Source: Priapulus caudatus
Lineage: Eukaryota; Priapulida; Priapulimorpha; Priapulimorphida; Priapulidae
Reading direction: 5' to 3'
Assembly: GCF_000485595.1 (NCBI RefSeq)
Contig: NW_014577087.1
Coordinates: forward strand, 22,511 to 58,842
DNA length: 36,332 nt
Below the pieces are notes generated by a model, which worked only from the letters and a program-made list of their open reading frames with translations, searched no databases and was not told the DNA's origin. Positions 28,637-36,332 of the stretch are shown piece by piece. The position numbers and the translations under genes were made by a program. Position 1 is the first letter of the stretch; each line of letters starts with the position of its first letter.

Positions 28637-29818
28637 GCGCGCGTGCCGAGTGCTTTTCGCTGTGTACGGCGCGTAATGAGACCATGGCGCGTTCCCCGCC
28701 GCCGCCTCCTCCTGAACATCAGCACGAGACACCGCAACTCAACCCTACATGTTACCTCCTCTGTCTTAAAGCAGTCAGAGGTCAACTGAGAAGACGGTGG
28801 CGTCTGAAGAGACCCCGTGAGAGGCGAGCATCTCACCGGACGCTAATAACGCCTGAGCCATAATAACGTCGAGAGCTCTGTGTACGTACATTCATCTCCA
28901 GCTGGCCACTCGATGGCCATTTCGGGATGTGAATGAGGGGGAATACGCGCCCGCTCCGACATTGTCTGTTCGCGTGTGAAGAGCTCTCGTTGCTGTCAAG
29001 TGCGCGTACGTTCGCAGTCTCTCTATCACTACGTGCTCATCTGAGATTGCTGGTGCTCCTGTGGCTGTCTGCTTAGTGTTACGGTCACTACGAGCGGTGA
29101 CGCATTAATGGCTGCGAGAGCGAATGTGCGCACGTTTTCTCCCCCGTCGTCATCGTCGGAGCCGCCGCCGTCGTCGTCGTTGTCGTCGTCGCCGTCGTCG
29201 GTCGTTGTCGTCGTTCGCCGCCGCCGCCGTCGTCGGTCTTGCCGTCGTCGTGTTGGCTGCGGGCGTCTATTATTCCGTTTACGGCGACCCGCGCTCGCCC
29301 GTAAGGGCAAACACGGCGTTTCTCGATGCACGGATTAATTGGCCTAATTGATGGCGCGTGTGAGCACAGCCTCAGACGATGGCGACGCCACGCGCTCAAC
29401 GTGCGACGAATCTTTAATTAAGCAAATAATGCGATTTCTAAAGCGCGGCCGCATTTTATAGACTGCTGCGTCACCACCGGTGTGGAAGATCGGGTGCACG
29501 ACAAGAGTATTCATTGCAACCATTATAGGTAATGGCGTAACATACCGTCGTTAACAGATTAGAGAGTATGTTTATTAGATTCTTTACGGTTAAAAAACAG
29601 AGCGGCATAGATTTCGAATGGCGTCCTCAGTTACGACTTAGTATAAACAACGCTGGCTTATGAGGCGCTAGCGACAGGAGCTACATAGCAATCATCAGTC
29701 GCATGGCCCCAAACGCCGCGACGGGTGACAAACTTTATACATCAACCGTGTCTGTATGTTCCCCACCAAACAGCCATATGACAGCTTACTCCCATACAAA
29801 CACGTAATAGTGAGTGAG
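28633..29818. repeat. 1.2-kb segmental duplication, copy 1
   Basis: Starts GAAAGCGCGCGTGCCGAGTG after a GA tract and ends at AACACGTAATAGTGAGTGAG. It matches 34791-35950 along its whole length in the same orientation. Differences include many one- or two-base gains and losses (for example CGAGACACC versus CGAGCACACC). It contains a (CGT)n block at about 29148-29255 and homeodomain-like TAAT words at about 29330-29460. No protein-coding frame is recognised. Confidence 0.93.
29148..29255. repeat. (GTC/CGC)n trinucleotide repeat in copy 1
   Basis: GTCGTCGTCGTTGTCGTCGT grading into CGCCGCCGCCGTCGTCGG. Similar blocks occur at about 35310-35430 (copy 2) and 25140-25235. Confidence 0.95.
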
Positions 29819-29996
29819 GGTGAGGGAGGAGTGATGTGAGTGAGTTAGTGATGCTGACTGTGAGTGAGTTGTAGGTGAGTGATGATGAAGTGAGAAATGA
29901 GGTGAGTTGTTGATGAGTGTGGAAGGTGTGGGAGTGTAGTGAGTGAGTGAGTGATGAAACGTGGTGAGTCGTGAAGTGAGTGAGTGAGTGAACGAG
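29812..29996. repeat. Degenerate (GTGA)n repeat
   Basis: GTGAGTGAG words spaced irregularly and interrupted by GATGATGAAG and similar words. It borders the right end of duplication copy 1 and is more decayed than the array at the end of copy 2. Confidence 0.88.
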
Positions 29997-30042
29997 CAGC
30001 AAGCAAGTCAAGCCGTTCATACACGACATGTCATACATAGTG

Positions 30043-30046
30043 TGTG

Positions 30047-30084
<38 letters not shown>

Positions 30085-30152
30085 ACATGTGTATGCGTGC
30101 GTGTGTGTGTGTGTATGTACATGTGTATGCGTGCGTGTGTGTGTGTGTGTGT
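30043..30152. repeat. (GT)n microsatellite with repeated GTATGTACATGTGTATGCGT unit
   Basis: Two copies of the 20-bp word within GT runs. Confidence 0.93.
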
Positions 30153-30159
30153 TTCCATC

Positions 30160-32145
30160 TCTGACCGCGCCGTCGTCATCTGCTACTTGTGAATCCGTTA
30201 CGCGCGTTTTCAAATGGCTGTTATTCTTCTCGCTCTTTCCCATTTTCGCTTCTTTTGATGTTACGCCGTATAGACGCCCGCTTAGATGCTGGTGGCAACC
30301 GCCGCGCTCGTCGAGATTCAAGCAGCTCAGACTAACACTGTCGCATACAGAGACAGCCGCAGGGTGTAACCAAAGTCGCTTTGACGCAGAGCAAAAAACA
30401 AGATTAGGATGGGTAGTGACAGGCATTCACCCATCCTAAGGATTCTGTAGCAAAATGGACTTACCCTAATCAGAATATGTAGCAGTAATATAGGAAACTG
30501 GTTTTGATTCGATAGAGGAGTAAGAACGTTACCGCGATATAATTCGATAGAAAGGACGCGTTTTTTTCTCCAGCCGCGCTGTGCGAGAGCTGTGTAATGA
30601 AACCTCTTGTGACGTGGTAAACAAGTAGCTAGCTATCCGCGAGGAAGTTTCATCTTCTCATCGTGTACGTGGATCAGGTTGCATGAGCTGTAATCTTGTT
30701 ATGATGCGTGCGACATATATGGGTGTGTGTATATGTTTTGTTACAGACAGAGGAATATCACGTCGGATGCACGCTACGTTCGTCTTTCTCTCTCCCCATG
30801 GAGGTAGTTAACTAGTTCAAACGTGGAGATACATGTATTCCACATATGGATGGAGATATAGTTAATCCTCGTATGTGGAGCCCTGTTACTTATCTATGTC
30901 TAACATGATGTAACTATTCAATTTAATCAAACATGCTAAGTTACGAGTTACTAAATGGTTACTGGTTACGTTGCTTAGTAACTTAGTAGTAGTAGTTACT
31001 TAAGTATGTACAGGATAGTTAGTGACCGTATGGCGGTAATTAATTCTAGCCGGTGGGTATACTGACTATATTATTGGTGGAAGTACATGTAGAACAGTTA
31101 CTACGTATCCATAACCGCCCCTTATTCTCCGCATCCACCTGTGAAGCAGCAAAAGCTCTCCACCCCGATCACGATGACCCTTCGCCTTGTTTTCGCATCA
31201 AACAACAATGCACGCTCCCGGGGCTAATATCCCTCTACGCGAGCATTGTGTCCGCAGCGGCGGTCATTCTCTGGTCAGTTTGTCCAGCCGATCATCTGGT
31301 CGCTGCACGATTGCCCGCTGTTCGATAATCACCGGGTTACCCGATAATAGGGCCTATATCCACTGTGCGTCATCCGGAGGCTGTTTGTAAAGCCCCCTCT
31401 CCAGCACCCCCTTCTCTCTCCACCTATGCACCTCGGCGCTGAAAGGAGGGCGTCTAACTAAGGAGGGTGCCTAACCCCTTCGTCGCTGCTCGCCGTTGTT
31501 TCTCGGAGTGCGGGTGTGCGCGCGCGCCGGGGAAAGACGAGTTCGTGTTGTGATTACTGTTATTAGCGGCTGCTGAGAGCCATTGAGAAATTTGTTGGCA
31601 CGCCGGGCGTTGCGGCAAGCACGCGCAACGTCGTAATTACAGGTGCGAGCCGGAGCAGCGCATGCGCTCACACTCGTAAGCCACGGCATTCCTCCGCACG
31701 CCCTCCCCCCTCCCGCGCTCGCCTCCCCGCCCCGCGGACCCCCTCCCCCGCCGCGCTCAACTCAAAGGAAGACAAAACGCGTTGATAATAAGGTGCCGGA
31801 GTCGCAGGCCCTGCCTTAGATCGGTAATGATAGACCACGAAAGGTGGAACCGGCATTATTTTGCTAACAAAGGAGGAGCGATGAAAAGATCTGAGACTGC
31901 CTGTGTTCGCTTAGATCTCAGCGGGCGAGCCTTGAGTCGCCGGGGGAGCAGCAATTATGAGAGCGCGTGTACGAGTTATCCAGGGTAACACGTGATAAGC
32001 AAGCGGAGAGTTCCGCGGACGACCAAGACAACTTCGTTGGAAATAAGCAGTGTATATTAATTCACTCATGATAAGCGCAACTGGCAATTTCTAATTCATC
32101 TTTCTTTTCAGTGAATATAATTGTACGTCATGCGCGCGCACACAC
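30160..32145. other. Gene-free unique sequence
   Basis: No recognised gene. GC-rich, purine/pyrimidine-biased patches occur at about 31390-31500 and 31690-31760. GTTACT/AGTAAC words cluster at about 30940-31020. Confidence 0.5.
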
Positions 32146-32150
32146 ATGCA

Positions 32151-32153
<3 letters not shown>

Positions 32154-32203
<50 letters not shown>

Positions 32204-32290
32204 TATATATATTATAATTATCGCAATGTATTGTGCAGGAGGGGCAGCAGCAGCAGGAAGAGGAGGAGAAGGAGGAGGAGTAAGAGAAAT
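32154..32290. repeat. (TA)n microsatellite followed by GCAGCAGCAGGAAGAGGAGG tract
   Basis: TA run at 32154-32218, then AGC/AGG-rich trinucleotides at 32238-32285. Confidence 0.93.
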
Positions 32291-32540
32291 TTGGGGCAGG
32301 AGAATAGGCTCTGGTTAAAATTATTGTGTATATTTCTAACTCCACTTTATGCACCGATGTTTCCGACCACACCGACCGATGTTAATGACCACACCAATTA
32401 TTTATTATAACGGTTATATGTCTAGACGAGATTTTTCGGTTGTTGTTCGTGTATTCTATAGGTTGCGGTATTTCAGTTTCCGCAATAAATCAATGCATTT
32501 GCTTACAATGAAAACGCTAGAAAATAGATGGTATATATGT

Positions 32541-32569
32541 ATGTGTGTGTGGGGGGGGGGGGGGGGGGG
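32541..32569. repeat. (GT)n then 19-base G homopolymer
   Basis: G run at 32551-32569, the longest homopolymer noticed; it could form G-quadruplex structure and is prone to sequencing length error. Confidence 0.95.
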
Positions 32570-32839
32570 TGTAATTCAGTCATGTGTTTGATTTGTTGGT
32601 GGTTTTATATTGCTGCAGTTTGTGCTGAATTCCTCATACTGATTTGAAATCCTGATGAATTTATTTTAATTTGCGCCACGTTTATTACCAGTTCTGCTAG
32701 CCTGCTGGGTTGATTAACTCTAACTAGATGAAATATAATTCCATAACCGATCTCATCCTTTCTAACATGCAAGCAACTTGGTTTCGTTTTAAACGCACAG
32801 TGGACGATCTCCCACTAGAGAGCAGGCTATTTTCCATAC

Positions 32840-32866
32840 ACACGTGCGCACGCACGCACACGCACG

Positions 32867-32929
<63 letters not shown>

Positions 32930-32930
32930 G

Positions 32931-32961
<31 letters not shown>

Positions 32962-33172
32962 ATACGCACTCCACCCGGTCTTGTAAATTCGCCGTAGTTC
33001 ATCTTCTAAATATCCTACTATATTTTCCACCAGATACCTCTCGCGTTACCGAGACACTAATCGTCACAAACACATACACGCGCGCGCGCACGCGCCGCAC
33101 ACACACACACGCACGTACGCACCCCCCACACACACAGACACACACACAACAGACACACACACTACACACACA

Positions 33173-33217
<45 letters not shown>
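32840..33217. repeat. Two (CA)n/(CGCA)n arrays separated by about 100 bp
   Basis: Arrays at 32840-32966 and 33068-33217, both with CGCGCGCGCA inserts; the spacer at 32967-33067 is unique. Frames are artefacts. Confidence 0.95.
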
Positions 33218-33219
<2 letters not shown>

Positions 33220-33239
33220 GAAACACCAGTGCGCGCGCG

Positions 33240-34130
33240 TTCACTACTCATGTGTGAAGCGCTTGTCAGACTTCAATAGCGCGCTCCAGCGCGCTGCACG
33301 GCGCACGCGTGGTGCCGCAGTACGAGGGGCAGAATTAAAGCTACGCGGTCGTCCCAGATGGTCCGTCGACGTCGGCGGAACATTTAAATAATAGTAAAAA
33401 AGGCGAAAATTTTCCGGAGCGTCGATTACGTGCGTGTCGACGAGGGCGCGCGCAGCTGGCGACGCCGCTCAAACCGAGCAATTTCATCATCTCGTTCCCC
33501 GAACCGGCTTTTATCTGATATTAATTCGTAATTATGAGGGCCAGCCTTGTGTATGCACGCCGATAATGCTTGGGTACTCTTTGCGCCTTCGCGTTTAATA
33601 GCGATGCTCTGGAATAGTTTGCATGTAATTTGGTTTTCTCGAAAATAAAATAATTAGTAAAGTCACTATGTATTTTCGGACGCATCCTTTGTACAACATC
33701 GTCCCAAAGTGAACGATGAATAAGTATGACCGATTTCTACATAACGTATTGCATTCGTTATTTTACTCGCGGATTCATGCTGTACACCTCACCACCAAAC
33801 ACCACAGGTAGCTGGAAAAAACTATCCCGATGTTCACCAATGATTTCTTGCTTTATTTTCCATTTCCTTGCCGAAGAAGTTCAGACATGGCGCTGGCTGT
33901 CATGGTGACCGTCCAGCTCGGTACGTATAATACCCGAGGCGTGTCTGAATCTCGGGTGCGACAAAACGTTGTGTCGACATCTGTGCCCCTGCTTATCCAC
34001 GGCGATAATACGCCACCGTAATGACGTATTCATACGCCATTATTTATAGAAAATAGAATTTGCGCGCATAGCCCTCATCGGACGAAAGATGATGGACCAG
34101 GTAATGAAGCCGGAAGCTTTGTACATAAAT
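33240..34130. other. Unique sequence with CAGCTG and TAAT-type words; no gene recognised
   Basis: Contains GCGCGCAGCTGGCGACG, TTTTATCTGATATTAATTCG and TAATTATGAG (33440-33540), a cluster of E-box, GATA-like and homeodomain-like words. Function unknown. Confidence 0.35.
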
Positions 34131-34544
34131 GCAGCTTTCTCGCTCTCCTCCCTCTCTCTCTGTCCATCTCCCCCGCTTTCTCTCTCGCTCAGTCCTAGGT
34201 CACCACCCATCTGCCGTTATGTTTTAGCGGGCTTTTACGTGGAAGGCCGGCCCGTTGTGTATGGCGGTGGGGTGGCTTGTGTGGGTGGGTGGGTGGCATT
34301 AGCAAACGCTAGAGAGGGATTGGGATTTCTGCCCTAACGCTGATATATGTTGTTAGTGCCACTGCCTTTATTTGATGCGCAATAAATTCCTAGTTTGTTC
34401 AGACCTTGTTATTTCAGGAAGGTAATGCGTGCTGCTAGATCGCCAGTTTATATCCGGCAACATAATGCTTACACGTGGCGTTTTCATGTATATTCCACTA
34501 GCAGGGTCAATCCTAGTTCATGATAATTTCGATGATGATGGCGA

Positions 34545-34692
34545 CGACGACAGCTACTACTACTACTACTGCTGCTGCTGCTACCTGCTGCTGCTGCTGC
34601 TGCTGTTGCTGTTGCTGCTGTTGCTGCTGCTGCTGTTGCTGCTGTTGCTGCTGCTGCTGTTGCTGCTGTTGCTGCTACTGCTGCTGCTGTAG
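34545..34692. repeat. (TGC/TTGC)n trinucleotide repeat
   Basis: CTACTACTACTACTGCTGCT followed by GCTGTTGCTGCTGCTG units. Reads poly-Leu, poly-Cys or poly-Ala on + frames and poly-Ser/Asn on the minus strand; not a gene. Confidence 0.96.
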
Positions 34693-34695
34693 CTG

Positions 34696-34744
34696 CTTGA
34701 GAGAGAGAGAGAGAGAGCGCGTGAGTCAGAGAGTGAGTGAGAGG

Positions 34745-34794
<50 letters not shown>
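34696..34794. repeat. (GA)n microsatellite forming left edge of duplication copy 2
   Basis: GAGAGAGA with a GCGCGTGAGTCAGAGAGTGA interruption; much shorter than the GA tract bordering copy 1. Confidence 0.96.
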
Positions 34795-34797
<3 letters not shown>

Positions 34798-35950
34798 CGC
34801 GTGCCGAGTGCTTTTCGTGTGTACGACGCGTAATGAGACCATGGCGCGTTCCCCCGCCGCCGCTCCTCCCTGAACATCAGCCACGAGCACACCGCAAACT
34901 CAACCCTACATGTTACCTCCTCCTGTCTTAAAGCAGTCAGAGGTCAACTGAGAAAGACGGTGGCGTCTGAAGAGACCCCGTGAGAGGCGAGCATCTCACC
35001 GGACGCTAATAACCGCTGAGCATAATAACGTCGAGAGCTCTGTGTACGTACATTCATCTCCCAGCTGGCCACTCGATGGCCATTTCGGGATGTGAATGAG
35101 GGGGAGATACGCGCCCGCTCCGACATTGTCTGTTCGCGTGTGAAGAACTCTCGTTGTGTCAAGTGCGCGTAGTTCGCAGTCTCTCTATCACTACGTGCTC
35201 ATCTGAGGATTGCTGGTGCTCCTGTGGCTGTCTGCCTTAGTGTTAGCGGTCATACTGAGCGGTGACGCATTAATGGCTGCGAGAGCGAATGTGCGCACGT
35301 TTTCTCCCCCGTCGTCATCGTCGGAGCCGTCGCCACCGTCGTCGTCGTTGTCGTCGTCGCTGTCGTCGCCGCCGTCGTTGTCGTCGTCGCCGCCGCCGCC
35401 GTCGTCGTCGGCTTCGCCGTCGTCGTTGTTGGCTGCGGGTTACCGTTTACGGCCGACCCGCGCTCGCCCGTAAGGGCAAACACGGCGTTTCTCGATGCAC
35501 GGATTAATTGGCTTAATTGATGGCGCGTGTGAGCACAGCCTCGGACGATGGCAACGCCACGCGCTCAACGTGCGACGAATCTTTATTAAGCAATAATGCG
35601 ATTTTTAGACGCGCGTTCCACACGGTGTGGGAAGATCGGTTGCACCGAAAAAAGGTATTCATGCAACCATTATAGATAATCGTAACATCGTCGTTAACAG
35701 ATTAGAGATATTTTGATAGATTTTTACGGTTAAACAACAGGCGGGCATAGATTTCGAATGGCGTCATCAGTTACGACTTAGTATAACAACGCTGGCTGTG
35801 AGGCGCTGTGACAGGCTGACATAGAATATCAGTGCACGGCAGCAAACGTCCGCGACGGGTGACAAACTTATACATCACCGTGTTTAGTGTTCCCAACCCA
35901 AACCAGCATATGACAGTTACTCCCCTACCAAACACGTAATAGTGAGTGAG
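34791..35950. repeat. 1.2-kb segmental duplication, copy 2
   Basis: Matches 28633-29818 in the same orientation, about 6.16 kb downstream. It is slightly shorter, with small deletions concentrated after about 35580 (for example ATTAAGCAATAATG versus AATTAAGCAAATAATG). It ends in a long regular (GTGA)n array where copy 1 has a decayed one. Confidence 0.93.
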
Positions 35951-36033
35951 TGAGTGAGTGAGTGAGTGAGTGAGTGAGTGAGTGAGTGAGTGAGTGAGTG
36001 AGTGAGTGAGTGAGTGAGTGAGTGAGTGAGTGA
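35940..36033. repeat. (GTGA)n microsatellite, very regular
   Basis: About 23 uninterrupted GTGA units at the right end of duplication copy 2. On the minus strand it directly follows the probable SINE body and could be its simple-repeat tail. Confidence 0.97.
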
Positions 36034-36210
36034 GACACTATACTGGCATAAAACTTATGGGTAATGGTGTAATAAGTTTAAAATGAGTAAAATCTAAAAT
36101 TCATTCAATGAAACATAACCAGGAAACTTGCCAGTTAGGCAACAATTTGAACCTAATATTGCAGGCATACGCCGACACGCAAACCGCTACACCACATCAC
36201 CAGCGCCCGG
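36034..36210 (-). mobile_element. Probable tRNA-derived SINE
   Basis: Read on the minus strand, GGTGATGTGGTGTAGCGGTT then TGCGTGTCGG, CCTGCAATATTA and GGTTCAAATTG have the order and spacing of a tRNA-like head. Box A-like TAGCGGTTTGCG is at 36189-36178 and box B-like GGTTCAAATTG at 36153-36143. The unrelated body continues to about 36034. Box B is decayed relative to GGTTCGANTCC. The 3' end may be the (TCAC)n tail. Other copies are needed to set the limits. Confidence 0.55.
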
Positions 36211-36280
36211 CCGCCACACGGCCACCCCTGCAACCCACACAACACACACACACACACACCGGCGGCCACAACACAGCACA
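36205..36280. repeat. CCGGCCGCCACACGG and (CA)n tract
   Basis: GGCCGCCACA/CGGCGGCCACA words around a short CA run near the window end. Nothing else recognised to 36332. Confidence 0.7.
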
Positions 36281-36332
36281 CACTATGTATGAACATGTTC
36301 GTGTAGAAACGCTTACTTGCTGCTTCTTCGTG

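Noticed and set aside
28248-28836. Minus-strand Ser/Leu-rich frames of 120-184 codons, and similar at 34581-34892
   Set aside because: Translation of (GA)n tracts; the non-repeat ends lie within the duplicated segment and show frame changes between the copies.
34429-34873. Poly-Leu, poly-Cys and poly-Ala-containing frames
   Set aside because: Products of the (TGC)n trinucleotide repeat; three frames are open together.

Overview
This is animal (metazoan) nuclear DNA. The evidence is 17 coding exons of one gene joined by GT-AG introns of about 0.2 to 2.4 kb, several DNA-transposon families with target-site duplications, a probable tRNA-derived SINE and very dense microsatellites. The protein is much more divergent than any vertebrate RBM26 or RBM27, and there is one such gene here, so I infer a non-vertebrate animal, possibly a marine invertebrate. 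I cannot name the phylum.

Region 1 (1-17316): a 5'-truncated RBM26/RBM27-family gene on the + strand (Drosophila swm is the fly homologue). The 17 exons join in one frame over 2840 nt, giving 945 codons plus a split first codon, and end in the family's C-terminal motif ESRSWRR-stop. Domain order is: end of the PWI-like N-terminal domain, RS-rich linker, CCCH zinc finger, proline-rich segment, RRM1, coiled coil, RG-rich segment, RRM2, acidic tail. The first one to three exons lie upstream of the window. All phases agree, so no exon appears to be missing after 1682.

Introns: they carry transposons and tandem repeats. There is a pogo/Tigger-like MITE (1920-2279), two 318-bp copies of a CAGGG-ended MITE (1163-1480 and 3561-3878), a decayed hAT element with a frameshifted transposase N-terminus (5448-7290), a 189-bp hAT MITE with a perfect 8-bp target duplication (9879-10067), a 1.7-kb GT/CG minisatellite (11385-13090), and 100-bp, 62-bp and 38-bp minisatellites. 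The last donor site (after 16462) is itself part of a tandem repeat.

Region 2 (17317-25000): 3' UTR of unknown length, then apparently gene-free sequence with GA and GT/CG arrays and a 42-bp minisatellite.

Region 3 (25000-36332): no recognisable gene. It holds trinucleotide, tetranucleotide and dinucleotide arrays, a 589-bp foldback element with an 8-bp target duplication (25945-26533), a 1.2-kb duplication (28633-29818 and 34791-35950) whose copies differ largely by one-base indels, and a minus-strand tRNA-derived SINE head near the right edge. The long open frames here and at 11.1-13.2 kb come from low-complexity repeats and are not annotated as genes. I found no operon, CRISPR array or new multi-gene system; the most informative content is the mobile-element and repeat history of the RBM26 introns.
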